64,000 nucleotides of DNA from Ixodes scapularis (taxonomy: Eukaryota; Arthropoda; Arachnida; Ixodida; Ixodidae). This document shows positions 11,246-22,169 of this stretch, piece after piece. How positions within the stretch are numbered: the stretch's first letter is position 1; every line of letters begins with the position of its first letter. The notes under the pieces are model-generated. The model was given only the letters and a program-made list of their open reading frames with translations, was not told the origin of the DNA and made no database searches. The position numbers and the translations under genes were made by a program. Location: the NCBI RefSeq assembly GCF_016920785.2, contig NW_024609879.1:10851145-10915144 (forward strand), read 5' to 3'.

Positions 11246-12094
11246 AAGCGTTTTATCCGATGATCATTCGTATCTCCTTAACTTGACATTAAGCAATGGA
11301 GTTGAAAGTACGCGACAGGTATCTCAATCTCTTGTTAATACGGATATCTGTGCTACACTAGAAAAAAAATATTACGACTTTCTGCATGCCGGTAAACTTC
11401 CGGGCGACACGCTGGCTTGTCGGCAAAAATACCTCATATTCGGCGTCCTTCTCTTTTGATGGCGTTAACAATCTTCTGCAGACGCCCATGCTGTCCTTTT
11501 TGGTTGAATCCCATTGACTGTTCGTCACCCAGACGAGGGTGAATTAGTGGTCAACGTCGCCTCTCGCCAGTCGGTGAGACTATCTCATTTCGAATGAATG
11601 ATTGTGTCTTGAAGAAGTATGATGCTAAGCACACATTCGACGACTATGGGGCGGTCGAACAGCAGTCATCTCCCGAGGCAATCGCCTTGTCGTGGCCGCC
11701 GTAATCGGATTTTGTTCCATCAGAGCAATGACGAAATGTAAAATGACGGTACATATGTCTGATGGAGCGGCCGCCTTCCCGGCGGCGCGGAAGACCACTT
11801 GCCTCGTCTGTGCGCCTACGATACTCAGCTCTCTCCGCCCAACAGTTCTCTAGCTGCAAATCGTCTCACTTCACACAAGAAACAGGCATCGTTCTTCCAC
11901 AAGCCCGTGCCGTACCGCCATGCCAAGTCTTTTACCACTTTTCGATGAACGAATGGAGATATCAACGAAACTAGACTGAAACAGTTGCCACCCGGCGTCG
12001 CGCAGCAGCACGATTACCATGGCAACCTCCCAGGTTTAAGATGGAAATCAGTAACGGCGCTTCTGACGTCGTGCATCTAGATATTTTTCCGTCG
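11246..12094. other. unrecognised, probably decayed retroelement
   Basis: No convincing polymerase motifs appear upstream (minus strand) of the RNase H piece, and plus-strand frames are unremarkable. Confidence 0.3.
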
Positions 12095-12095
12095 T

Positions 12096-13670
12096 GTGGC
12101 TACTCCGGCAGCTACGCTGCCATATACAGTTGCTCTAGGCTCTAGAAGAACGTTGAGCGAAAGCTCGCGCTTCGGAACCCAGGGATCCCGTGTTCAGTCA
12201 CCACCCCTGCTCGTTTCGATCTGGATGAGCATCGTACCGGCTTGCGGTCGTGTATCACCACTGAGTGATCCACGTTAAAAACCCCAGGCTAGCGGTTATT
12301 CTTCACTGGCTAAAGGGCTCGTCTACAGCTGAGGGTCAATTCACCGGTTGAGGCAGACTAAGTTCAGGCTGTATAACATATATAACACACACAATAAAAA
12401 GAAAACGATTTCAGTGCTGAGTATGTAGAGCAATAGCGTGAGAGTGTAGGAATAATACAAGAGAATACCTTTGCCTCTAGCAAAACACTCCAGTAGTGTA
12501 GCACATAGTAACCTCTCATTGTCTGTGCTAATACACATAAGAAATATTATCTGGGAAGTGCTACAGAGGGTATTTTCGTCTACAAAAATAAAACTAAAAT
12601 GACCACATAATAGAGGTAAATATTTTTTTCTTATTGAGTTCGGAATTCCAATGTAATATCCCATCGACTTTTGACACTACCGTGATCAAGCATCAGTCCA
12701 CTTGATATTACTTACGAACATATCCGCTCCACGTAATCATCGAAGAATGTATGGCTTAAATCACCTGCAGAACTGTATTCGAGTGCTGGTACCTAAAACA
12801 AATATATCAGCGAACCCGTATTAAAAAATAATAAATTTGAGATTCTATTAAAAATTGGGCTCATGTTAAACTGGAGATCGAAATGTGCATGAAATTTCGT
12901 TATTTGATTTGAATGTTGCACTAAGAAAAACACGCACATTCAGTATGTGGTGTGTTTTGATAGATTTAAATGTATGTAATACTTGTTTTGAAGCTTGAGC
13001 AGTAGGGAGCATTCATGTGACTTCACGACTCAGTACAGCCTCGCTTGCCGCCATGGTTGATTACAATGTTCGCTGTGGACTAGGTGTGCGCGCGGAATAG
13101 CGGAGGCAGATATCTGCCTGCCGTTGGTGTGTATCATGTGGCTTCTCGCAGCCACGTTTCGTGTTCTCATGTTTCTTCGTCGGTGTACGCATGTCCTAGA
13201 GTCGCGGTGAGTATTCTACGCTAAAACTGAAAAAGCGTGCGCGAGAACGGCATTCCGAAGACACGCACCCTTGAAAAACTTCGTAGTGGTAATGAGACTG
13301 ACGCCTGTGCTCGGATTGGAGGCAGACCCAACGTGGAATCCGGTGCCGTTCATAAAGCAAAGTAAATCGATGTCAACGATTTTCTTGCATATTAAGAAAG
13401 CGAGATAATTTTCGAGCCTTCCGCTAGTGCAGATTTTCCAGTTTGCAGCACTAAAATAAAAAAAAAAAAAACGCTAACTGCATACACATGGCGTGCGAAA
13501 TACAACCTCTTTTACAGCTTCCCCGATCATAATTTTTCAACTTAGATATGTGTAGAATGTGCATTGAAGGAGGAATTTTCTTTCAGAATGCTACGATCGG
13601 GCTCTGAAGAAGGCTTCAGTTTGGAACGCGTGTACATGGCGAACTTTAGTCACCATACTATTGCTTATTG
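12096..13670. repeat. 1.5-kb direct repeat, copy 2
   Basis: Diverged same-orientation partner of 7193-8735, including a SINE-like body at 12140-12370 (TTTCGATCTGGATGAGCATC, GTCGTGTATCACCACTG, CACGTTAAAAACCCC). An A-run at 13456-13471 is private to this copy. Together the two copies flank the Ty3-like fragments at a 4.9-kb offset. Confidence 0.65.
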
Positions 13671-13672
13671 AC

Positions 13673-14964
13673 ATTCGTGAGTTACAACGTACACCTCTAG
13701 CCAAGAGAAGAACTCACAACCACCCAGACCCAGGTCGCTTAGAAACGCCCGCGTATGAGCGAGCGTTTCGCGTGTGCCGATGTCGCTCGACAACTTTGCC
13801 ACTCTGCGCGACGATACGCCAACTTTTTGATATATTTGTTCGGTATCCATTAAACGCTTATTTAGAAAAGTTATACCCCTAATTTTCTAGTTTTTAATAA
13901 CACTACGAAGAAGCTAACCATACATACAAACTGCCACGTATCGCGGCTTCCACCATAAAAAATATACTTTAATTGAAGCAGGGCTCCGAATGTGCCAAGA
14001 AAGCTTTAAAAAAGGTCCTCTGAATTGAAGCACAGAGACTTTGAAAACGCGTGACCTTGATTATAAAAAATGTAAGGATAATAAATTTTTACTAAACTTC
14101 CTGTGAAGAAATAAGAATATACTCTGTTATTCGCGTCATTTCTATCATTTCAAGCGACTGAAACATTTTCTCTAATCATTTTACCGAATACTAAACCGAA
14201 CATATAAACTAAACCTAAAATTAATGTCCAATACACGAGGCCCCCGATCCTCCCACCCCTTACGAAACTATATCTCTCTTTGAACTATCCCAGCAGACTG
14301 TGTAAAATTTGCTCAAGTTAAGAAGAAAATAACATAATATTATCCGGCACTTCACATTTATATCGCCACGTCGACGTTTGGCTGCCACTGGGAATGACCT
14401 GATAACCCGTCATGGCACTTTCTGCAGGATATAGAGCTAATCCGTGATGTAATAGTAGTAAAGAGCTAATTCGTGAGTATTAAATACGTCGGTAAACAAA
14501 TTTAAAGATTGCTTGCAAAACTCTGCTACTCACGACCCATAAAATATACACGAACTCAACTCTCTTACGTCACGCCGTGGTGGTGGTGCGTCAGGCGCAC
14601 TTCCGGTCTGGGGAGGTGGGCAGAAGTCGCGGTGCGAGTCATGCATTCCTGCGGTCTTCTGGGAGAAACCAGACAAAAAACCTGACTTTTCGTCGAAATG
14701 CTGCGACGGGGCTGTACCAAGAGAGTCTGGGAAGGTTCGAAGATCCGTTTTCAAGCGTTTCTGCTCCCTCCGTTCGTCCGAAAACGTAGATAGTAGCCGT
14801 GACAAGGGCAAACCAGACGCTGTCGAACTACGATTGCTTGTGCGGGCAACACTTTGTGTTCGCCAGATGTAGTTTTTGTGTTCCAACATAAACGAAAGAA
14901 AACCGCCAAATTGTCCAGACCACCCATGGGTTCAGTGAGTCTTCAAATTCACACGGCCGCCTGA
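13673..14964. other. no gene recognised
   Basis: Mostly AT-rich. A minus-strand frame at 14530-14889 is open for 119 codons but shows low-complexity composition and no motif I can name. Confidence 0.35.
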
Positions 14965-16160
14965 TCGTTCGAACGCTCGTCTGCTCTTTCGAACTTGTCT
15001 GCTTTTTGTCGTCTGCTCGTTCAAATAAAAGCGGCCCGTAGACCAAACTTTGACACGGTGATTGCAAGAATAAGTAATTGCTGCCCTCAAAAGACTTAAG
15101 TCTGCACGGTGAAAACAGTAGATACAAGATGTTGATCACTGGCACCATGGCCATCACCGACTTGTTACGCTTGGCTTGTTCCCGCTTCCGATTTTGAGTA
15201 TCGACGTCGATCATCGCCGCTACTTTCTACACTTTTGCAGCACGAGCGACGTTGCGACCGAAAATAGCTAGAAGAGTCTTATCATGGTTTTTGGTGTCCA
15301 TTCTGCGGCGTTCATCCGAATGAATCGCCGCACGTCAAATTATTTACGCAAAGTTTCGCGGCGTAACGAACCTTGATAATTTCGCTCAGGCGATAAAAGT
15401 GGTACGACCTTGCTATGAGGACGTAGAATCGACAATTCGGAAGCCAAAAACAGCATGCAAATCCACATAGACGTCACATAGACATTCCAAAGATTTGTTG
15501 GCGCAGGACGCTGTGCTTCTTGCCCGCACTCCATTGCGCATCCGTTCGAACTGTCGTCTGCTCTTTCAAAATTGTCTGCTCTTTGTCGTCAGCACGTTCA
15601 AACGACAGTGGCCCGTAAACCAAGCGTTTACCCAGTAATTGCGATAAGAAGTGAGTGCAGGCCTCAGAACACTTTTGAAGGTTGTTTGGGTAAGTAGGCT
15701 AAGCGTTAACAGTAGATACAAGAAGATGTTGATAGTTGTTACCACTGGCCGTCACCGACTTGTAATGCCCGATTCTACTTGCGGTTTTCAGTATCGACGT
15801 CCACCATCTCAGGTACGGTCCACACTTTTGCAGCCCGAGCGACGTCGCGACTGAAAATAGCCAGATGAATCTCATCGCGGGAGTCAGGCTTTAGTGCCAA
15901 TTCTGCGGCGTCCACATGAACTGAATCGCCGCACGTCACAATATTCACGCAGTTTTGCGGTGTAAGGAGCCTCACTGATTTTGCTGAAGCCGCTCAAGTA
16001 GTCAGACTTTGTTAGGAGGACGTAGAATCAACGATTCCAACACGAAAAAACAGCACGGGGACTCACAACGACGCGGACAACGCAATTCAATGATTTATTT
16101 ATAGGCGACGGCGAGCTTCTTGCCCACCGTCCAGCGCGCATGCGCGGCGCCGGTGGCTTC
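14965..16160. repeat. two-unit tandem duplication, period about 573 bp
   Basis: Unit 1 (about 14965-15537) and unit 2 (about 15538-16160) align throughout in direct orientation. Shared marks include TCGTCTGCTCTTTC, GGCCCGTA-ACCAA, AACAGTAGATACAAGA, CACTTTTGCAGC-CGAGCGACGT, ATTCTGCGGCGT and GAATCGCCGCACGTCA. On the minus strand both carry a short frame containing I/V-D-V-D-T-Q/E-N-R-K, and unit 2 has a 66-codon frame at 15775-15975. Unit 2 also has CTATAAATAAAT on the minus strand near 16090, so a promoter-bearing repeat is possible. I do not recognise the family. Confidence 0.6.
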
Positions 16161-16276
16161 CGGTAGAGGCGCTCCGGTTTGTTTGTAAACTTGAGTTGGT
16201 GTATAAGATATTCCGTCCCGACTGCCCCCTCCCCACCCAAAACGTCTCGCGATGCCGGAACTTTTCAAATTCAGTA

Positions 16277-16279
16277 CAT

Positions 16280-16314
<35 letters not shown>

Positions 16315-17691
16315 TCTATTTATTTTTTATTTACCTATTTATTTATTTATTTATATTATTACCTTCAAGGCCCTGGGGCATTAGAGAGGGGAGTGGTACA
16401 TGAAAAATTTTGAATACAAATATTATACATACATTGAATACCAAGCACTAAAAATGTTTAAAAAAATGTGTAAACAAGTTAAGAAATTTATAGAAGGCAA
16501 AGAAAAACAAAGAAAAATAACAAAATAAGTAAGCAGTCATCACACTTTTAAACAAGTCAAAGGACGGTATGTTTAGTAATTACGCGGTAAGGCGATTCCA
16601 CTCTGAAGATGTTCTTGGGATAAAAGAGTTATAATAGGCTGAGGGAATACAATGAGGAATTCCGACTTTAAGTTGATGATCTACGCGCGGCGAGATGAAA
16701 ACTGGATTTAACATTAGTTTGCTTTTTATCGAAGTATTGGAGTGAGAAATTTTATAAAAAAAAGACACAAACGAGATATTCTTTTCGCGCAATGAAAGAG
16801 CAGGAAGTGATAAATTAGTTTTCATGGTTGAGGAACCAGATGTGCAATGATAGTGAGTAAATATAAAACGAGCACCGCGATTCTGTACGGCTTCAAGATC
16901 AGTCAGGACAGTTGAGAGACCCGGATCCCAGATTGCTGAGGCATAGTGTAGTTGAGAACGGACAAGGGTTTTATAGATTAGAATTTTTGGAACACTGAGG
17001 CTAACCTAAATGTTCTCTTTAGTAAATCAAGCGTGGAGTTAGTTTTGGCGATAATGTATCTGTATGAGTACGTAATGACATGTTTTAAGTAATGTGCACC
17101 CCAAGGTACTTGTGGCATAGTACAGTTACATGAGGAATTTCAAAAAATTGTAAATAGAATATATAGCAATTCAACGGGAGATATTCATCTCCTTACATTT
17201 TTTAGTATTAAGGGACATTAGCCACAAATCACAAATTAGCCACAGCTTGTAAGTCATTTTGAAGAAGGGTGATGACAGTAGTATTAGTGACTTCTCGATA
17301 AATTACACAATCATCAGCGAAGAGGCGAATAGATGATGATACAAACAGTGGTAAGTCCATTTACGTAAATTAAAAACCACACGGGTCCCAAGACAGACCC
17401 TTGCGGTACACCAGAAATAACAGGTTTCATGGAAGAATTTACATTGTTAGCATGAACGAACTGAGAACGATTAGTTAAAATACATGTAGTCCAAGCCAGC
17501 ACGTTAGGATCAAAATTGAGGTGACTGAGTTTAAAGAGTAAACGTTTATGAATGAACTTTGTTGAAGGTTCGCAGAAATAAAAAAAAAATAAAAAAAAAA
17601 CACAGTCAATCTGGGATCCATGGTCAAGTGTGGAAAGCATATCATTAGTAAAGGTCCGCAGTTGAGTCTCAAATGAAATGTTGAGTCTCAC
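16277..17691 (-). mobile_element. CR1-like LINE, 5'-truncated copy
   Basis: On the minus strand the fragment carries reverse-transcriptase motifs. These are T-N-R-S-Q-F-V (17480-17460), V-I-S-G-V-P-Q-G-S-V-L-G-P (near 17430-17390) and, after a frameshift, R-L-F-A-D-D-C-V-I-Y-R (17325-17293), the active-site F-A-D-D. The C-terminal end at 16580-16825 reads I-S-P-R-V-D-H-Q-L-K-V-G-I-P and F-I-P-R-T-S-S-E-W-N-R-L. This end is shared with the plus-strand copy at 51554-55971. The element ends in a TAAA-type tail, seen on the plus strand as the TTTA tract at 16277-16360. ORF1, the endonuclease and the start of the polymerase are missing. An A-tract near 17580-17600 interrupts the frame. Confidence 0.75.
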
Positions 17692-17699
17692 GTAAACTA

Positions 17700-18387
17700 G
17701 AACACATAAAATTGTTCTAAACCGTTAATTGAAAATGCATGTAGTCAGTATGAGTAAGCCAGGCTAAAAAAAAAACTGCGGAAATGAAAAACCAAAACAT
17801 GCCAGCAGGAATGACTGCTACCAGTGACGAAAGTGATCTTGTTTATAAGAGTTCATTTCCTTACTACGAGAGCAGGGTTTAAACACCGCTTCAATCAATT
17901 CTGGTTCATCGTTGAGCTGACATTTTTACTTTGTTTTCATGAGGTCCACCGGAAAAAATATTAGATTCTTTCGTGTTCATTATTGCTTTAACTTCGTATC
18001 TCAAGCTGGCTAGCGACACCCAGCTAAGTTTGTAGCAAACATCCTTGAATCGTGACGCACAGCTTAGAATACACTAAATTAAGGTGTTCGGGCTGCATTT
18101 ACCAAAGAATTTATAATATGGGTTGTCAGTACTCGTATTGATCTCAAAATTGTTCATAAACAACACGGATTTTGTGAATAAATTTTGCAGTTTAAGGTTT
18201 CTTAGGAGTATAGGGGCTGAGTGCTTAAATGGAGGGGAACAAAAATAGATGTCGCATTGCACATGCACCATGAAACATAGGCAATCAGTAAGTATAGTGT
18301 GTCGTAATATAAATGCAGCGTGCGTGCATTGTCCTTAGCTCAATGATTTCCGTTGCTCTCCGTATCGTTATATTACCATTAATATAA

Positions 18388-18423
<36 letters not shown>

Positions 18424-19790
18424 TTATTTATTTATTTATTTATAAACACACGGTACGTTAGGCCAATTAATACTTGGTGAGAATGCAATTTATTTCACAT
18501 CACGATGCCACCTCATCGGATTTCTGAACTCACCTTTTAACTAAAAAAAGTTGTTTTATTGAAGTTGGCGTGCAATGTATTGCGAACTTGCGTTCTTCAG
18601 AGGAATATGTGCTAAATTATGCGGAATATTCTGTAGGCTTCCCATTGAACGATATTCATTATTGAGCGCACGTTTTCTGATGCAGAGCAAGTGGCAAGCT
18701 TGAATGAGCAGTAGCAGTAAACAACAGATGTGTAATGTTATGGTATTCAACATGAAAACATAACTTTTTCTATTTTCAAATATTACTGTGCTCACAAAAT
18801 CACTCCTGTGCGAAAAAGTATTCTCCCAGTACTTCTGTTTTTTTTTTCTTCAAATTTGCAATGCACATATTCATTTTTTTTTACTTCTGGTTCTTTACGC
18901 GCACCCCGAAAAATATGAGTCGTAAATATGAATTTAAATATAATTGATTTGCTCTAAACCTGTTATCTTAATTATGCTTTTATATTTGCAGTGTACAGGA
19001 AGAAGTAAATGCGGTTGGCCATGTGAGAGCTGCAAGTACAGTGGTTACGAGAAACGATATAGATGCGTATAAATATCCTCTTTCCCTCTGCAAGCTTCGA
19101 AAACTCTCACAATAAATTTGGGTTAACGACTTTTTCTGATTCAAAGCCGAACTCCGAATATAATTTGGAAGTGACCCTTCCATCAGTTTCTCTGACGACT
19201 TTAAAAATCCAATGTATATTTTTAAAATAAAATTGAGACGAAAACTCTGAATCGCGTTTATTCCGCAGATTATCAGTGCCAGCCAACACCAAAAATATTT
19301 TGATTGCACTCTAACATGACACATACGACAACCTAAATAAACTTGCCGCCAAATATACGGTTTGTGGTGTGTCAGCCCCTGTACACAAAAACAATGTCTT
19401 GGTACTAACCAGCTTCGTGGTGAGCATAAATACAAAAGACGATGCTTCAACAAAAAAAAAAATATTTTTTTTTGTGTGTGACGAACATGAAAACAATTAA
19501 AAAGAGCTCTTTTGCGTAATTGAAAACTTAATATCAACAAGCACTAAAACATTGGTCGCACAATGTTAATTAAGTTCCCTTTAGATGAAGCAAATTTAAA
19601 AGAGTAGATATTCATATAAATGTAGTAGAACAAATCTAATGTTTCGAATATAATTACTGTCCGATAGGCATACTTGTATATTTTTGCTTAAACTTTAGCC
19701 GCCAGCAATCAACGTTTTTTAGTATTATTTTAGACAAAAGTATACTTAGATTTAACAGAAGATGTATATAGCAAAGCCGGCCCCGCTGTT
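17700..19790. other. no gene recognised; AT and TTTA microsatellites at 18385-18443
   Basis: AT-rich. The TA repeat and following TTTA repeat at 18385-18443 is a simple-sequence tract. The minus-strand frame at 18980-19540 (186 codons) has no motif I recognise, and AT-rich open frames of this length can arise by chance. Confidence 0.4.
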
Positions 19791-19811
19791 TACAAATAAG
19801 GCGGGAGTGTT

Positions 19812-19890
19812 GCGCATGCGCAGGAGGGGTGTGAGCAAGAGCGGCCGCTTTCGCCTGTTTTCCCCCTGCCACGCTCACTAACCGGAAATG
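19812..19890 (+). promoter_or_regulatory. NRF1-like and ETS-like sites before a pseudogene
   Basis: GCGCATGCGC at 19812-19821 is the palindromic NRF1-type site, and ACCGGAAAT at 19881-19889 is an ETS-like core. Both lie within 150 bp of the ATG at 19955. This pairing is typical of TATA-less housekeeping promoters. Here it may be a relic, since the coding region is broken. Confidence 0.3.
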
Positions 19891-19954
19891 ATTGTAGCTT
19901 TTACTTCTTTTTTCTGCGTCGTAGTTTGTTATTTGTAATGTCTATTAGCGCTCG

Positions 19955-20420
19955 ATGCCAGAGCCCGAGCAGCAGCGATACAGGGGAATCCTGTGCGTCG
20001 ACGGCGTTGGCTTCGGGGATCCCTACGCCGTGAGCAAGGAACGCTGGCTCTCTGACGCCAAGTCGCACAAGTTGCTGCCGTCAACCTCGATGACGCACGT
20101 TGTCTTCTATTTTGTCTTTTCACCGAGCTATTTAACACCGGCACGATGCAAACCTATAAGTATCTCGAGGCTTACAACAATTTCGAGTTTGTTAAGCACC
20201 GGGTGAACGCTTTGCGTGCGAATACATTGGGAGTCGCAAGTCTCAAAAATGTAACGACACTTTTTTTTCGCCACGCGGTCGGCACGAGTGTGCAACTTCT
20301 GGAAGCGTCAAGGCGCTACGTTGTGCGTTGTCCGAGTCAAGGTGCTGCCGTCGCAGAGGCAGGTGCTACGCGCCACGATGCCTCGATGTAGCGAGCCACC
20401 GAGGAACTCCTGGGCGGCAG
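19955..20420 (+). pseudogene. SWIM-zinc-finger-associated protein family-like pseudogene, N-terminal part
   Basis: The first frame reads Y-R-G-I-L-C-V-D-G-V-G-F-G-D-P-Y, then S-K-E-R-W-L-S-D and H-V-V-F-Y-F-V-F-S-P-S-Y-L-T. A frameshift near 20145 moves to the frame with M-Q-T-Y-K-Y-L-E-A-Y-N-N-F. A second shift near 20290 leads to C-V-V-R-V-K-V-L-P-S-Q-R-Q. In this order the blocks resemble the N-terminal part of the abundant arthropod SWIM/YqaJ-associated proteins, whose diagnostic region runs from a D-P-Y start through a K-S-L-E-A-Y-N-like core to the V-K-V-L-x-S-Q-R segment before the SWIM zinc ligands. The SWIM ligands themselves are not found. Assignment is from memory of the family pattern. 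Confidence 0.45.
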
Positions 20421-20609
20421 CTTGCGTGCAAACACGTTTTGAAAGGTTCGGGCGGTCTGCACCAGATGATGGTTGCCCTACGCATAGGAGTGCCTCGGTG
20501 CCGTGAACAGAAATTGCGCTGGAAGCTCCGCACATACCTTCAGTGGAGGCTTGCAACACAAGCGGTCCCCTGTTGGAAAATCTTGATGACGGAAAGATGA
20601 TGGAAAAAA

Positions 20610-21155
20610 CAAAAGCCGTTTACAACTCCCTGTAATGCCAAATTAGAGCACAGCTCTTGAGGAGGAGGAAGAAGGGGTACTGAGGGGGGGTCACGTGACT
20701 TCGGGAAAGGGGTCACGTGACCTTGGGGAGGGGTCACGTGACCTCGGGGAGGTTGTCCCATGACTTCAGGGAGGGGGTCACGTGACGTTGAGGAGGAGGT
20801 CACGTGACCTTGAGGGGTCCCGTGACCTTGAGGGGTCACGTGACCTGAGGGGTCACATGACCCCCTTCCCCAAGTTCTCCGAACGTATCCTAGGTCCTCC
20901 CTAGGTCCTCCCGAAGGAACCCGAGGTCCCCCCAAAGTCCTTCCGAAGGTACACGAAATCCTCCCGAGGTTCTTTGGGGGGGGGAGGGGGGGCGGTCACG
21001 TGACCCCCCCTCCCCGAGGTTACCGAAGGTACCCGAGGTCCTCCCGAGGTCCTTGGGAGGAGGGGGGGGGCTCGCGGTTACGCCGACGGCGACGGCGACG
21101 CCGACGTCGACGCCGTTGAAGCCGGAAACGAGCGCCTAAGAGCTGCGCAATAAAA
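20610..21155. repeat. repeat cassette with GTCACGTGAC minisatellite core
   Basis: The left flank (TTTACAACTCCCTGTAATGC, then CAGCTCTTGAGGAGGAGG) and the right flank (GACGGCGACGCC repeats, then AAACGAGCGCCTAAGAGCTGC) match the flanks of the cassette at 27090-27500. Its core is different. Between the flanks is a G-rich minisatellite of about 21-22 bp units, each centred on the palindrome GTCACGTGAC. Perfect copies start at 20690, 20712, 20733, 20777, 20799, 20835 and 20995, with one-base variants at 20817 and 20852. Confidence 0.65.
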
Positions 21156-21159
21156 GCCT

Positions 21160-21480
21160 CATACAAGCGTAACCGTAATATGGGACATCCTATTCCAGCG
21201 AATAGGCGGCTCCAGCCATATTGGATTAAGGCGGATCCGGGCGGAACCATACAAGCGTGCCGTATTATGGGACATCCTATACCAGCGGAGTGGTATAGGT
21301 TGTTCCGTGCGCCATTTAGGCGCACAGAACGATGCAGGTGGACGGAACCATGAAAGCGTAACGTAATATGGGACATCCTATACCAGCAAAAATGCGATAC
21401 CACCATGTTGGAGCCATACGGCTCCACCATGCTGGTATTGCCTTTTCACTCTTACACAGGGCGATCTCCATGCTGGTATC
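21160..21480. repeat. about 90-100 bp tandem array, three units
   Basis: The phrase ATGGGACATCCTAT-CCAGC preceded by ACAAGCGTA- or GAAAGCGTA-like words recurs at about 21180, 21265 and 21368. A shorter CATGCTGGTAT repeat follows at 21428 and 21471. The function is unknown. Confidence 0.55.
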
Positions 21481-21629
21481 GTCCTTTCACTTTTACAGAG
21501 GGCGACCTTTTTCATCTTCATATATTTGTTTTAAAAAGGTCGTGAAAGCAACACTTCCGTGGTTTGTGCAGGTTAGTTTTACGGCCAGGGGTACGTAGTA
21601 TAGGGGCCTAGTCGTAACGATCAGTCGGA

Positions 21630-22165
21630 TAATTGAATACAATTTGTTAATTAACTTTTTAATTACTGAATATGAACACATGGTTTCAATTAGAAACTTG
21701 CTGAGAGTCATCGAAATCCACTAAGTCAACTCTTCTTAGAGGGATATAGCGCAGGGGTAGCATTTTACCGGTTCTGTAAAAACAATTCATTTAAATGCGT
21801 TTCGAGGTTTCGGTTTCTCATCGGAGCGCATCTCTGCGCCACGGTCCTGTTCCCCAGGGGCTTAGACGCGCAACACAAGTGCGCCCTGCTTCCCTCCACC
21901 CTACGAAGGAGGCGAGGGGGTGGCTGTGCACTGCGGCCACCGGGCAGCAGGATTCCGGGCGCAAAGATTCACATTGATAAGAACCCGAAGTCTGGAAACG
22001 CGTCCAAGTTGACCTTTTTTTTTTTTCTTTTTTTTTTAGAACGCAGTAAATTGCTGCTCCTGCCTTATAAGTTCACAAAAAGTTTTGGTTTAGTGTTTTT
22101 CCGATGATGATTTGCAAGTTTCTAATTGGAACCATGCGTCTGTTTCCACTGATTAAAAATTTCAG
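21630..22165. repeat. second foldback copy with internal insert
   Basis: TTAATTAACTTTTTAATTACTG and the following block ending in ATCGAAATCCACTAA (about 21645-21724) resemble the left arm at 190-270. The inverted counterpart lies at about 22090-22165. Between the arms sits GC-rich sequence (21830-21965) and an imperfect T-tract (22014-22040) absent from the first copy. Confidence 0.45.
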
Positions 22166-22169
22166 GAAC

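Noticed and set aside
16277..16370. Coding frame of repeated Leu-Phe-Ile-Tyr residues
   Set aside because: It is the translated TTTA tail of a minus-strand LINE.
18980..19540. A 186-codon minus-strand gene
   Set aside because: No motif, AT-rich composition, no splice or promoter context; chance frame or decayed repeat is more likely.
20610..21155. CRISPR-like array
   Set aside because: Repeats are short palindromic 10-mers with similar G-rich spacers in a eukaryotic context; it is a minisatellite.
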